Of a stretch of DNA of 64,000 nt, positions 41,873-52,024 are shown piece after piece. The notes beneath the pieces are model-generated. The model was not told the origin of the DNA. It ran no database searches and saw only the letters and a list, made by a program, of their open reading frames with translations. The translations under genes and the position numbers were made by a program. Each line of letters begins with the position of its first letter. Position 1 is the first letter of the stretch. This stretch comes from Rufibacter tibetensis (GTDB lineage Bacteria > Bacteroidota > Bacteroidia > Cytophagales > Hymenobacteraceae): NCBI RefSeq assembly GCF_001310085.1, contig NZ_CP012643.1, positions 2,711,501 to 2,775,500 on the forward strand, written 5' to 3'.

Positions 41873-44809
41873 ATGCTACGCAAACCCTTATACCCACTCA
41901 TGCTGATGGGGCTTTTGAGCCTTCCGGCGGTGGCCCAGAAAAACAAAGAAAAACAACCTGCTGCCACCCCCGCTAAAGTTCGGTTACAAGGGTACGAGCA
42001 ACGGCTGCAACTGCAGAAGAACTCAATTGTAAGCAATCTGCCGTTCCGTAACGTGGGGCCGACGGTGATGAGTGGTCGCGTGGTAGACGTGGACGTAAAC
42101 CCGGCGGACCCCACTAATTTTTACGTGGCCTACGCTTCCGGCGGATTGTGGCATACCACCAACAACGGTATCTCCTTTGAGCCGCTTTTTAGCAATGAAA
42201 CCGTGATCACCATTGGAGACATCAGCGTAGACTGGAAAACCAACACCATCTGGCTAGGAACCGGAGAGGCCAACTCCAGCCGCTCTTCCTACTCGGGCGT
42301 GGGTATCTACAAAAGCACCGATGGCGGCAAAACCTGGCAGTACAAAGGCTTACCGGAGTCGCACCACATTGGCCGCATCATGCAGCACCCCACAGACCCC
42401 AACACGGCCTGGGTTGCAGTGCTGGGCCACTTGTATTCTCCAAACCCGGAGCGCGGCGTCTACAAAACCACCGATGGCGGTACCACTTGGAAGCACGTCC
42501 TGAAGGGCGGCGATGATAACACCGGAGCCGTGGATCTGGTGGTAGACCCCTCTAACCCCAATACGTTGTACGCCAGCATGTGGCACCGTGAGCGCCGGGC
42601 CTGGAACTTCGTGGAAGGCGGCAGCACCTCGGGTGTGTTCAAGAGCACCGATGGCGGCAATACCTGGCAACGCATCACGGGCGGCAACAGCGGCTTTCCG
42701 GCCACCGAAGGGATTGGCCGTATTGGCTTGAGCATTTTTCCGCAGAGCCCCAACATCATATATGCCAGCGTAGATAACCAGGACCTCCGCAAAGATGTGA
42801 AACCTGCCGTGGCTACAGGTAACAAACTGCGCAAAGAGCAATTCAAAGACTTCACCAAGGAAGATCTTTTGAAAATGGACGATGCGGCGCTTAACACATT
42901 CCTGGAGGAAAATAATTTCCCACGCCAGTACACGGCCAAAAGCGTGAAGGAGATGGTGAGTTCCGAAAAAATCAGGCCGGTGGCCTTATCAGATTTCCTG
43001 GTAGATGCCAACTCCATGATGATTGAAACTCCGGTGACCGGTGCCCAGGTGTACCGCTCAGATGACGCCGGAAAAACCTGGAAGAAAACCCACGAGGGCT
43101 ACATAGATGACCTGTATTATACCTACGGCTATTATTTCGGGGTAATCCGGGTGTCACCGTTGAACGCGAACCATGTGTACATTTTGGGCGTTCCGTTGCT
43201 CAAATCTGAAGATGCCGGTAAAACCTGGAAGGAGATTGGAGGTGATAACGTGCACTCAGACCACCAAGATTTGTGGGTAAGCCCTACGCGTCCCGGTCAC
43301 CTGGTAAACGGCAACGATGGCGGGATCAACATCACCTATGACGATGGCAAATCCTGGTTCAAGGCGAATACCCCGGCGGTAGGGCAGTTCTACTCTGTAA
43401 CGGTTGACATGGCGCAGCCTTACAACGTGTACGGCGGCTTACAGGACAACGGCGTCTGGGGCGGTCCCAGCACCTACCAGGCTAGTTCCGGGTGGACCGA
43501 CAATGGTCGTTACCCGTACCAACGCCTAGGCGGTGGTGATGGCATGATGGTGCAGGTAGACTACCGCGACAACAACACCGTGTACACCGGCTCACAATAC
43601 GGCGCCTATTACCGCCTGAACAAAGCCACTGGGCAGCGTTTGTCTATTCAGCCTAAGCACCAGTTAGGGGAGCGCCCATTGCGCTTCAACTGGGAAAGCC
43701 CAATTCTTTTGTCGCGCCATAACCAGGATGTGCTGTATTTCGGGTCAAACAAGTTCCACCGCTCGTTAAACAAAGGTGAGAACATGGAAGCCCTATCTGG
43801 TGATTTGACCAAAGGTGGCCGCAAAGGCGATGTAGGCTACGGCACCCTCACTACCATTGAAGAATCACCTAAGAGATTTGGCTTGCTCTACACCGGCTCA
43901 GACGATGGCCTCATTCACATAAGCCGTGACGGAGGCTACACTTGGACCAAAATTTCAGATAAGCTTCCGCAAGACATGTGGATCAGTAGCTTGGCTGCTT
44001 CAGCGGAGAACGAAGGCACCGTGTATGCTACTTTGAATGGCTACCGTTGGGATGATTTCACGCCTTACCTGTTTGTGTCACAAGACTACGGCAAGAGCTG
44101 GAAGCAAATCGGCAAAGATTTGCCAAAAGAGCCGCTAAACGTGGTGAAGGAAGATCCTAAGAACCCGAACCTGCTGTACGTGGGTTCAGACAATGGCCTT
44201 TACGTGTCACTAGACAAAGGCCAGACGTTCCAGGCATTTGGTGGGGATGTGCTGCCGTCGGTAGCGGTGCATGACTTGGCCATTCACCCGCGCGAGAATG
44301 ATCTGGTGGTAGGTACGCACGGCAGATCCCTGTACATCGCTAATGTAACGCATCTGCAGCAACTAACACCAGCCGTTCAGCAGAAAGGAATTCATGCCTT
44401 CCAGATTGTTGCGCCGCAATATTCAGAGCGGTGGGGACAGAAGTTTGGCGCTTGGAATGAGCCTGTGACTCCAACATTAACCGTTCCTTATTATGTGAAT
44501 GCCGCTGGTACCACTACGGTGCGCGTGAAAACCGACAAAGGGCAAGTGCTAAAGGAGCTGAAAGACCAAAGCGAGCGCGGCCTGAACTACGTGGCCTATG
44601 ACCTCACGTTAGAGTCTGCCAATATAGCTGCCTATGAGCTAGCCCTGAACCAGGGCCGTACAGGAGGCGATCCGGTAAAGGTGACTCCTTCAGCAAATGA
44701 GCGGTTGTACCTGCGTCCGGGGAAATATATGGTAGAGATTGAAACCAACGGAAACAAAACCTCGCAGGAGTTTACGTTGAAAGCCCCTGAGCGCCGCGGC
44801 AGAGAATAA
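41873..44809 (+). CDS. Sortilin/VPS10-like BNR-repeat exported protein
   Basis: This 978-residue exported protein (signal peptide ending near AVAQ) has many BNR/Asp-box repeats. The unit SxDGGxTW appears at least six times (STDGGKTW, TTDGGTTW, STDGGNTW, SDDAGKTW, SRDGGYTW), forming a large beta-propeller like sortilin/VPS10 and glycosyl-hydrolase-like proteins. A helical insert of about 80 residues (about 302-382) interrupts the propeller. The C-terminal 130 residues form a beta-sandwich with a partner-like fold. No sialidase Arg triad is evident, so enzymatic activity is uncertain. The role is probably surface binding or periplasmic. The gene stands alone and is followed by a long hairpin. 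Confidence 0.82.
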   Translation: MLRKPLYPLMLMGLLSLPAVAQKNKEKQPAATPAKVRLQGYEQRLQLQKNSIVSNLPFRNVGPTVMSGRVVDVDVNPADPTNFYVAYASGGLWHTTNNGISFEPLFSNETVITIGDISVDWKTNTIWLGTGEANSSRSSYSGVGIYKSTDGGKTWQYKGLPESHHIGRIMQHPTDPNTAWVAVLGHLYSPNPERGVYKTTDGGTTWKHVLKGGDDNTGAVDLVVDPSNPNTLYASMWHRERRAWNFVEGGSTSGVFKSTDGGNTWQRITGGNSGFPATEGIGRIGLSIFPQSPNIIYASVDNQDLRKDVKPAVATGNKLRKEQFKDFTKEDLLKMDDAALNTFLEENNFPRQYTAKSVKEMVSSEKIRPVALSDFLVDANSMMIETPVTGAQVYRSDDAGKTWKKTHEGYIDDLYYTYGYYFGVIRVSPLNANHVYILGVPLLKSEDAGKTWKEIGGDNVHSDHQDLWVSPTRPGHLVNGNDGGINITYDDGKSWFKANTPAVGQFYSVTVDMAQPYNVYGGLQDNGVWGGPSTYQASSGWTDNGRYPYQRLGGGDGMMVQVDYRDNNTVYTGSQYGAYYRLNKATGQRLSIQPKHQLGERPLRFNWESPILLSRHNQDVLYFGSNKFHRSLNKGENMEALSGDLTKGGRKGDVGYGTLTTIEESPKRFGLLYTGSDDGLIHISRDGGYTWTKISDKLPQDMWISSLAASAENEGTVYATLNGYRWDDFTPYLFVSQDYGKSWKQIGKDLPKEPLNVVKEDPKNPNLLYVGSDNGLYVSLDKGQTFQAFGGDVLPSVAVHDLAIHPRENDLVVGTHGRSLYIANVTHLQQLTPAVQQKGIHAFQIVAPQYSERWGQKFGAWNEPVTPTLTVPYYVNAAGTTTVRVKTDKGQVLKELKDQSERGLNYVAYDLTLESANIAAYELALNQGRTGGDPVKVTPSANERLYLRPGKYMVEIETNGNKTSQEFTLKAPERRGRE

Positions 44810-44831
44810 GCTGGCATTATCCTAAAGAAGA

Positions 44832-44885
44832 AAAGCTTCCGCTTTTGACCTGTTTTCTGAGAAACGGGTTAAAAGCGGAAGCTTT
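44832..44885 (+). terminator. Hairpin terminator, also a dispersed-palindrome copy
   Basis: About 24-base arms (44832-44855 and 44862-44885) pair with two G.T pairs and a small loop containing CTGA. They are followed by a T run. The tip matches the palindromes in other spacers. Confidence 0.75.
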
Positions 44886-44929
44886 GTTTTTGGGCTAATT
44901 TAAATCAGGCGCTTTATCTCACCAGAAAA

Positions 44930-45373
44930 CTATAAATCATCTAGCATATTGGTGGGGCTTCCTTCAGATGTCCCGAAATGTTCTTTGATCAGGTGAAGGG
45001 CATCAGCTTGGGTAAGCGGTTTTGACAAGTGGCCGTCCACGTCTGGAAATTCTTTGAGCCTGTGCAGGTCATAGAAGCTGGCCGAAGAAGACAACGCAAA
45101 AAGCTTCTTCGCTTTCCGCTCCGGGGCCAGGTGCTGGTAGCGTTCTAGGAAGTCAAAGCCGTCCATTACTGACATTTTTATGTCCACCAGAATCAGATCT
45201 AAAGGAAACTCAGCTTGCAGGTGTTCTGGGCCGCTGAGGTAGGACAAGGCTGCCTGGCCATCGGTTACTACATCAATCTGCTGCGCAATCTCGGCTTTGT
45301 TGAGCACGCGCTTGTTCATGTAATTTGTGATGTCGTCGTCGTCAATTAACAGGATACGGTTAATCTTTTCCAT
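44930..45373 (-). CDS. Receiver-only response regulator
   Basis: This 147-residue protein is a single CheY-like receiver domain. The acidic pocket is DDDD (residues 11-14), the phosphoryl acceptor is Asp 64 in LVDIKM, the Ser-rich ALSSS (near 95) occupies the conserved Ser/Thr position, and Lys 118 lies in LSKPL. There is no output domain, so it must signal by protein contact, probably from a histidine kinase not in this window. The ATG at 45373 begins MEKINRILLIDDD; the open frame extends upstream but that part is not family-like. It is convergent with the VPS10-like gene. Confidence 0.93.
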   Translation of the reverse strand: MEKINRILLIDDDDITNYMNKRVLNKAEIAQQIDVVTDGQAALSYLSGPEHLQAEFPLDLILVDIKMSVMDGFDFLERYQHLAPERKAKKLFALSSSASFYDLHRLKEFPDVDGHLSKPLTQADALHLIKEHFGTSEGSPTNMLDDL

Positions 45374-45675
45374 GGAAGGAGCACTTTGTTTCTTGTAAAG
45401 GTACTGTATACGCAGAAAAGGATGCCAAGTAAGCAAGAATTAATCCCTTGGTAAAAGCAAAACAAACTTATGCGAAGTTTTGATGCTTTTTTTAGAAAAG
45501 TGGCTCTGTTTCATCTATAAACAATCATCTTCCTGTAACCTTGGCAGTAAACCAGCCGTGTGAAAAGGGAAAACTAAGTTGAGCGCATTTTCTCTGTGGA
45601 GAAGCAAATGAAAACCCCTATCTTCCTGACGTTAAAGAGGAAATCCGCACTTTTGATTAATCCAGTTAGTACCAC

Positions 45676-46728
45676 ATGAATTTTAAAATGATCAGGAAAG
45701 GCACCACTCTACCGTTGTTGTGTGCCTTTGGTTTGCTTTCCGCCTGTACCTCTGAGGGCACGCGTAATGAAACAAACGGCGCTCAAGCCGCAGTAGCTAC
45801 CACCAGCAGTGATACACCCGCCACGGCAGACACCACCCAAAAGGTTGCCGCCACTCCAGCTCCAGCCGATAGCACTGCAGGTGACTCTGTTGCCGCCGCT
45901 CCCGCGGAGGCTCCAATAAAAGATGAGGCTGCCGATAACCCAGGGGCTATTCTGCCGCACAAGCGGATTGTGGCCTATTATGGAAATCCGCTTTCAAAAC
46001 GGATGGGTATTTTAGGAGAAATTGCCCCTGACAAGATGCTGGCCCGCTTAGATGGCGAAGTAAAAGCCTGGCAAGCCGCTGACCCCAGTACTCCGGTGCA
46101 ACCGGCACTTCACCTTGTATTTGTGACCGCCCAGGGAGCCCCTGGGAAAAGCGGTACCTACCGTATGCGCATGAGTGATCACCTGGCCGATACCGTTATT
46201 GCCTGGGCTGCCAAAAGAAACGCTATCGTGTTCCTTGACATTCAGATAGGGCGCAGTACCGTAGAAGCAGAGTTGCCTCGCCTGGAACAATGGCTGAAAT
46301 TGCCGCAGGTCCACCTGGGCATTGACCCGGAGTTTGCCATGAAGAACGGCGCCATTCCTGGTAAAAAAATAGGTACTTTGGATGCCAGTGAAATCAATTA
46401 CGCTACCAATTTCCTGAATGATATAGCCGTGAAGTATAACCTGCCGCCTAAGATTCTGGTGATACACCGCTTCACCCAGCGCATGGTGACTAACTACAAA
46501 AATATCAAGCTTAGGCCTAACGTGCAGTTTGTAATGCACATGGACGGTTGGGGTGATAGAGTTCTGAAAAAGAGTACGTATTTGGCTTATATCAAAAAAG
46601 AGCCTGTGCAGTATACCGGTTTCAAAATCTTCTATTACAATGACACCAAGAAGCCCGGCTCTAAATTGTACACGCCTAAAGAAGTGCTGGCGCTTAACCC
46701 AAAGCCAATGTACATTCAGTATCAATAG
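45676..46728 (+). CDS. Conserved lipoprotein, predicted TIM-barrel-like
   Basis: This 350-residue lipoprotein (lipobox LSAC, Cys 24; an ATG at 45688 is also possible) has a long Ala/Thr/Pro linker (about 28-90). A conserved globular domain follows, with IVAYYGNPLSKRMGILGE, HLVFVTAQGAPGKSGTYR, VFLDIQIGRSTVEAE, HLGIDPEFAM and KILVIHRFTQRM. These segments, with several Asp residues at strand ends, suggest a TIM-barrel resembling glycoside hydrolases. I know of similar proteins across bacteria, including actinobacteria, all without established function. It is monocistronic and followed by a terminator. Confidence 0.78.
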   Translation: MNFKMIRKGTTLPLLCAFGLLSACTSEGTRNETNGAQAAVATTSSDTPATADTTQKVAATPAPADSTAGDSVAAAPAEAPIKDEAADNPGAILPHKRIVAYYGNPLSKRMGILGEIAPDKMLARLDGEVKAWQAADPSTPVQPALHLVFVTAQGAPGKSGTYRMRMSDHLADTVIAWAAKRNAIVFLDIQIGRSTVEAELPRLEQWLKLPQVHLGIDPEFAMKNGAIPGKKIGTLDASEINYATNFLNDIAVKYNLPPKILVIHRFTQRMVTNYKNIKLRPNVQFVMHMDGWGDRVLKKSTYLAYIKKEPVQYTGFKIFYYNDTKKPGSKLYTPKEVLALNPKPMYIQYQ

Positions 46729-46775
46729 GCTGATTTACTTATAATGATAGTAGCCTTTCTTTTGAAAAGTGAGGC

Positions 46776-46814
46776 AAAACAAGAGAGGCACCTGTGGGGT
46801 GCCTCTCTTGTTTT
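46776..46814 (+). terminator. Terminator of the conserved lipoprotein gene
   Basis: AAAACAAGAGAGGCACC pairs perfectly with GGTGCCTCTCTTGTTTT around a short GC-rich loop. Confidence 0.85.
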
Positions 46815-46934
46815 GTTCAGGTTATCTTATTGGGCTCATCTGAGAATAAACAGAGCTAAAGATTCTAAAGGAAGAATGACCAGCTAAGCCAAGCTATGCT
46901 AGAGAAAGAGCAAAGCAGAGTATTTCCTTTTCAC

Positions 46935-46995
46935 CTCTTACCATAAAACAAAAAGCCTTTCCATTTTGGAAAGGCTTTTTGTTTTATGGTAAGAG
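46935..46995. terminator. Very long perfect inverted repeat at the susD 3' end
   Basis: Twenty-eight-base perfect arms (46935-46962 and 46968-46995) enclose a 5-base loop. The right arm ends 4 bases before the susD stop codon. Its A/T-rich ends let it terminate both strands. Confidence 0.85.
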
Positions 46996-46999
46996 TACC

Positions 47000-48514
47000 T
47001 TATTGTCTGGTATCCCAGAACACACGCACTTTCATATCTGGCTTCTGAGTTATATTCGGGTTAGAGTTTGTCTCTGCCTCTGGATAGTACAGAGATCTTG
47101 GAATATAATCAACATTAGCCAAAGGAGTAGGCACTGGGCTGATATTTGGGAAACCAGTTCTTCTCCAATCATTCCAAGGCTCAAGTGCCACACCATAGTT
47201 GGCTACATATTTCTCCTGAATGATACGCTGTAATGGGTTAGTTGCGGTTAATAATGGATTAGCTAAGATATAAGCATCTGCAGCAGCAGAAACTCCAGCA
47301 TCAGCCATTGAGGCCCTTATACCTGCCTCATAGAAAGGTACGGCCGCCGCAACACCTGCACCAAAACGCAAGGCATGCTCTGCTCTTATAAAGTTATACT
47401 CAGCAAATGTAAGCATACGAATAGGAGCTGCACCTGTATAGGCGGCATTGTTAGCAGCATTTGCAACAATAGCTCCAGCATCTGCACCTGACGCAACAGG
47501 AGTAAGAGGTGTTTTTAAGTTGCCACGAAGGTATGTATGCATTCTAGAGTACCTGATAGATTGGTCATCACCGGCTTTTGCACCTACATAATTAGCAGTT
47601 GCAGTATTGGTAGTGTATGGGAATGGCGTAAAGTAAGTGGCTCTACGTGGATCATTTCTTGAGTTCATCAGATCCACTAAAAACTTATTCGGGAAAAAAG
47701 TGCTAGGTCTGCTAATCTCAAATTGGTGAATTGAGTTTTGAGATGATTGCGCATCTACAAACGACATTTGGAAATTATCACTGTTTGAAGCCATGAATGG
47801 GCCACCGCTAGCAATCAAAGCATCCATTTGCGCTTTAGCGAAAGCTGGCTCTTTTTCACTATACTTCAAAAACAACCTGAGCTTTAAAGTATTAGCAAAT
47901 TTTTCCCACTTTGTCCTGTCACCACCATAGATGGTTTCATTGTTGCCTGGCGATAAAACAGAAGAAGTTTGCTTAAGATCAGCAATGCCCGCATTCAGCA
48001 TTTTAATTAGCTCGGGGTAGATAGTAGCATCATCATCTAGCTTGGGTGCCACATTTGCAGTTCCTTTAAGTGCTTCAGAGAAAGGAACGTCTCCCCATAC
48101 ATCCACAATTTGTGAATAGGTGTAAGCCTTCAATATCCTGGCTATGCCCGTATAATGCGGACTTTGTGCACTGTTATTTATGATATACTCCAAATCTGGC
48201 AGCGCATCGGCATAAAAAGAATTATAAAGGTTATTTAAATCAGATGGCTGAATCAAATAGCGCTCATACTCTCTAGTTTGCGTGCCCAGTGAATTTTGCC
48301 CGGAAAACTGCTGCATAATCAAGGAAGTGAAGCGGTGTAAATCACTTCCATTCCTAAATCCTGTGTTCACCGTAGCATTGGTCATTACCTGCGCAATTGG
48401 TGCTTCAGTTGGGCTGTTTGGGTTTTGGTTTACATCCAAAAACTCATCACAGGAACTAAAAGCCAGCATGAATACAGACAATAGTCCAGCTGTTATATAT
48501 TTTAATTTCTTCAT
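47000..48514 (-). CDS. SusD/RagB-family nutrient-binding lipoprotein
   Basis: This 504-residue outer-membrane lipoprotein (lipobox FSSC, Cys 22) belongs to the SusD/RagB family, of the SusD-like_2 type. It has TPR-like helices and the segments IVDVWGDVPFSEALKG and NLKLRLFLKYSE. It should sit as a lid over the SusC transporter and capture the substrate. The susC gene lies 11 bases upstream on the same strand. No glycoside hydrolase or regulator lies next to it, so the substrate (glycan, peptide or other) is not clear. The stop codon abuts a long terminator. Confidence 0.93.
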   Translation of the reverse strand: MKKLKYITAGLLSVFMLAFSSCDEFLDVNQNPNSPTEAPIAQVMTNATVNTGFRNGSDLHRFTSLIMQQFSGQNSLGTQTREYERYLIQPSDLNNLYNSFYADALPDLEYIINNSAQSPHYTGIARILKAYTYSQIVDVWGDVPFSEALKGTANVAPKLDDDATIYPELIKMLNAGIADLKQTSSVLSPGNNETIYGGDRTKWEKFANTLKLRLFLKYSEKEPAFAKAQMDALIASGGPFMASNSDNFQMSFVDAQSSQNSIHQFEISRPSTFFPNKFLVDLMNSRNDPRRATYFTPFPYTTNTATANYVGAKAGDDQSIRYSRMHTYLRGNLKTPLTPVASGADAGAIVANAANNAAYTGAAPIRMLTFAEYNFIRAEHALRFGAGVAAAVPFYEAGIRASMADAGVSAAADAYILANPLLTATNPLQRIIQEKYVANYGVALEPWNDWRRTGFPNISPVPTPLANVDYIPRSLYYPEAETNSNPNITQKPDMKVRVFWDTRQ

Positions 48515-48525
48515 CTTATCAGTAA

Positions 48526-51500
48526 TTAAAGGGTAACTCTTAAAAACGCCCCGTAAGATCTGGTTTGAGGCAAACCATTAAATTCAAATCCTTGTGCATT
48601 ACTTACCCCAAGGGTATTGCTTTCTGGGTCTAAGTGTGGGAAATTAGGAGCATATAAGAAAAGGTTTCTACCATTCATACCTAGCTCTACTCTGCCAAAA
48701 GGAGTCTTTTCCAATAATCCTGAAGGTAAGGTATAGCTTATAGAAGCTTCTCTTACACGTACCCATGAAGCATCAAACACATAAGTCTCACCTGTTCCAA
48801 AACCAAACAAGGTGCCCCAGTATTGCTGAGCAGTAACAGGTATGGTGTTCACAGAACCGTCAGCTAGTCTTCCTGAAATGATGTAAGGTTTAGCTACGCT
48901 TCCATCAGAGTTAAATCTATCGAATTCGGCAGTCTCTTTTGCTACACCACTTCTTCTCAAATCACCAATGTTACGTGAGAACACATCACCACCTTTTCTA
49001 AGGTCAACTAGAAAACTTAAGTTAATGCCTTTGTAAGAAAAGTTGTTGGTTATACCTCCGGTCCAGTCTGGGTTTGTATCGCCAATTTTAGCAGAAACAG
49101 GATCAAGGGAAGGCAGACCGTTAGTACCTATCAGGTATTCACCTGTTTCAGTACGACGGAAAACTGAACCATACATAACACCATAAGGCTGGCCTGCTTC
49201 TAACCTGATATTAGGGGTAACGAATCCTGCCAGGATAATATTTGGTACGCCTTCAGCAAGCTCAAGTACCTCTGATCTGTTTCTGTTGAAGTTGAAGTTA
49301 ATATCCCAAGAAAAGTCTGGGGTTTTAACTGGCGCTACGTTCAGCATGAACTCGATACCCTTATTTCTAAGTGAACCAGCGTTTTTAGTTTGTGTAGTAA
49401 ATCCGGAAGAAGAGGGGATCGGAACGGCAAAGATTAAGTCCTCTGAATTAGTTTCATAATAGTTAAGTTCAAAACCTAACCGGTTTTTGAAGAACTGCAT
49501 TTCTAAACCAACTTCTTTAGACGTGGTAAACTCTGGTCTAAGGCCTGGGTCAACTGTCGCATTACTTAATGTTCTACCGCCTAAACCGCCGTAAGGGAAA
49601 ACGATAGAAGGGCCAAAGCCATCAGCAGCACCGGCATTTACAAAATAAGTGCTAAGTGAGTAGGGAAGGGCTTCTTTACCTACTTTGGCATAGTTAGCCT
49701 TTACTTTGGCAAACTCTACTACATCATTTTTCAATACAGGGAATGCTTCTGTAAGAACAAAGCTTAGAGCCGCAGATGGGTAGAAATAAGAGTTTTCTGC
49801 TTCACTAAAGGTAGAAGAGAAGTCATTTCTGCCAGTCACGTTTAGTGTTATAAAATCTTTGTAACCTAAAGTAACATCAGCAAAAAAACCAACCAATCTT
49901 CTCCTTGATCTTGTATTTAATCCAGTTTGCACAGAAGCGTTAGAGATGTTTCTCAGGTTTCTTATACCCAATGTTTTACCAATTGTATTTACATCATTGG
50001 TGCTGTTGGAGATAATTTCGTTACCCAAATTAAAGCTCAGGTCAAAATCTGGTGTAATTTCTTTACGGCCTGATAAAATGAAGTTGGAGTTGATGTTGGT
50101 GTTGGTGAAGCTCCTGTCATAGATGCCACCAGTACCACCAGCTCCCACGTTAGCGGCACCACGAGCTCCTATTTGGTCATATCCCTGTTCAATCTGGTTG
50201 TAGGTGTCTACACCTAATCTGTAGTTTGCATCTAACCAAGAGGTAAGTTTGTAGCTTAAGTTTACGTTTCCAATGATACGATTAATCTCATCATCATAGG
50301 TGTTATTGTAGATTGTCCAGTAGGGATTATCCGTTTGGTCAAAATAGATCTGGTTTCCGGCAGCATCTTCGTAAGGGAAGCCTTGCAGGTTGATGTTGCG
50401 AGGTATAAACCAGCCTCTGAAGAAAGGATTAGATAATTGGTTACCCTGTTGTGTACGCTTAGACTCTGAGTTGATATATTGCGCATTTACACCAGCAGTT
50501 AATTTTGACGTAATATCAGCAGAGCCGTTGAAAGTAAAGTTGTGTCTGTTAAGTCTGTTATTTGGCAAGACACCACTTTCTGCAGTATTTCCATAAGATA
50601 GCCTGAAGCTAGAAGTTTCTCCACCACCGCTTAAAGCAACAGTATTTTGAAAATTGCTGCCTTTTTCAAATATGTCTGTGATGTTGTTAGGATAAGCAGT
50701 TAGTTGTTCTTGTTCGCCTCTGAAGTTTGTGACAGTTTGGCCCATAATTCTTGGGCCCCAAGACAGGTTACTAGATGCGTTAAATGCTCCCAGAGAACCT
50801 TGGGCATACTCATTCTGGTAGTCGGGAGTGCGGTTAACCTCTACTAAGTTATAAGAAGAGTTTACCTCTACACTGGTTTTCTGGCCGGTTTTTCCCTTTT
50901 TAGTGGTAATGATTACTGCACCAGAAGCTGCACGAGAGCCGTAAAGAGCGGCGGCGGCTGGTCCTTTCAGGATGTTGATAGACTCAATATCATCTTGGTT
51001 TAGGTCAATTGCCCGGTTAGAGGCGCCTACGCCATTTTGCAAAGCGTTTCCACCGCCACCATTGTCAATAGGAACTCCGTCAATCACGAAAAGCGGCTGG
51101 TTGCTACCTGTAAAGGTAGTGTTTCCCCTAATAAAGATACCAGATCCTGAGCCTACCATGCCGCTGGAACTTGATACACGCACACCGGCTACTTTACCTT
51201 GCAGGGCATTCACCACGTTGGTTGGTCTACCAACAGTTAACTCTTCTGCATTTACTGTTCCTACAGAGTAACCCAGGTCTTTTTTATCGCGCTGGATACC
51301 CATGGCAGTCACTACCACTTCGTTTAACTGTCTTGCATCTGTTGCCAGGCGCACGTTAATAGTAGATTGGCTGCCAACAGCTACTTCTTGGTTAGAGTAC
51401 CCAACAAAGGAAAAGACCAGAGTTGCTCCTGTTGAAGGTACAGTGATGGAGTACGCTCCGTTTACATCTGTTGGTGTAGCAATAGTGGTTCCTTTGAGCT

Positions 51501-51633
51501 GAACAGTTACGCCGGGCATTGTCTCGCCAGAGGCAGCATCTGTCACTCGTCCTGTCACAGTCCGTTCCTGCGCCCACACTTGCCCGGCAAGTGTCAGCAT
51601 CAGCACGAAGCTGAATAGTAGTGATTTCATCAT
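48526..51633 (-). CDS. SusC/RagA-family TonB-linked outer-membrane transporter
   Basis: This 1035-residue transporter moves a large ligand across the outer membrane with its SusD partner. The signal peptide (to about WAQ, residue 21) is followed by a carboxypeptidase-regulatory-like domain (about 22-105, GRVTDAASGETMPGVTVQLKG). Next come the plug domain (about 120-240, QPLFVIDGVPIDNG, GPAAAALYGSRAASGAVIITTKKG) and the barrel, which ends in an aromatic-rich strand. The start may be either of two adjacent ATGs (51633 or 51630). A consensus promoter lies upstream on the minus strand. Confidence 0.94.
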   Translation of the reverse strand: MMKSLLFSFVLMLTLAGQVWAQERTVTGRVTDAASGETMPGVTVQLKGTTIATPTDVNGAYSITVPSTGATLVFSFVGYSNQEVAVGSQSTINVRLATDARQLNEVVVTAMGIQRDKKDLGYSVGTVNAEELTVGRPTNVVNALQGKVAGVRVSSSSGMVGSGSGIFIRGNTTFTGSNQPLFVIDGVPIDNGGGGNALQNGVGASNRAIDLNQDDIESINILKGPAAAALYGSRAASGAVIITTKKGKTGQKTSVEVNSSYNLVEVNRTPDYQNEYAQGSLGAFNASSNLSWGPRIMGQTVTNFRGEQEQLTAYPNNITDIFEKGSNFQNTVALSGGGETSSFRLSYGNTAESGVLPNNRLNRHNFTFNGSADITSKLTAGVNAQYINSESKRTQQGNQLSNPFFRGWFIPRNINLQGFPYEDAAGNQIYFDQTDNPYWTIYNNTYDDEINRIIGNVNLSYKLTSWLDANYRLGVDTYNQIEQGYDQIGARGAANVGAGGTGGIYDRSFTNTNINSNFILSGRKEITPDFDLSFNLGNEIISNSTNDVNTIGKTLGIRNLRNISNASVQTGLNTRSRRRLVGFFADVTLGYKDFITLNVTGRNDFSSTFSEAENSYFYPSAALSFVLTEAFPVLKNDVVEFAKVKANYAKVGKEALPYSLSTYFVNAGAADGFGPSIVFPYGGLGGRTLSNATVDPGLRPEFTTSKEVGLEMQFFKNRLGFELNYYETNSEDLIFAVPIPSSSGFTTQTKNAGSLRNKGIEFMLNVAPVKTPDFSWDINFNFNRNRSEVLELAEGVPNIILAGFVTPNIRLEAGQPYGVMYGSVFRRTETGEYLIGTNGLPSLDPVSAKIGDTNPDWTGGITNNFSYKGINLSFLVDLRKGGDVFSRNIGDLRRSGVAKETAEFDRFNSDGSVAKPYIISGRLADGSVNTIPVTAQQYWGTLFGFGTGETYVFDASWVRVREASISYTLPSGLLEKTPFGRVELGMNGRNLFLYAPNFPHLDPESNTLGVSNAQGFEFNGLPQTRSYGAFLRVTL

Positions 51634-51670
51634 GTGGTTGTTTGGTTAGGTTTGGTAAAATTTCTGTGCC

Positions 51671-51700
51671 TAAATATATATGTAAAAAAATGCCTTACAA
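51671..51700 (-). promoter_or_regulatory. Promoter of the susCD operon (minus strand)
   Basis: On the minus strand TTG (51698-51700) and TATATTTA (51671-51678) are separated by 19 bases, fitting the Bacteroidota TTG-N19-TAnnTTTG pattern except for the last base. The susC ATG is about 38 bases downstream. Confidence 0.55.
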
Positions 51701-52024
51701 GCGTTTGACTTTCTAGGGTTTGTAAGGGTTTATGGCTTCGTAACTTGCTTTTATTTGAAGATGATAGAATTTGCAGAAGAAAATTAACATTTCGTTAACA
51801 GTTTGGGAGTGCTGTCTAATGATTTTGAAAAAAGCTTAGAAACAGTTGTGGAAAAAAATATTCTGAAGAAGTAAAAGAATAAATTTCATAACCGTCTTGA
51901 CCAACCTGGGTTACATGCATCAGTTAAGGGCATGCCGGAGGAGGAGGTAGAGAAAAAGACAAATTTCAGGTATGCATGCAACCTTAGTAATGATTGGAGT
52001 ATCTTCTAATCAAAGCCCGTTGTT
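51701..52024. other. Intergenic region between diverging genes
   Basis: About 320 bases of AT-rich sequence lie between the susC promoter and the small lipoprotein gene. I see no gene, and apart from the susC promoter at its edge no clear site. Confidence 0.4.
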
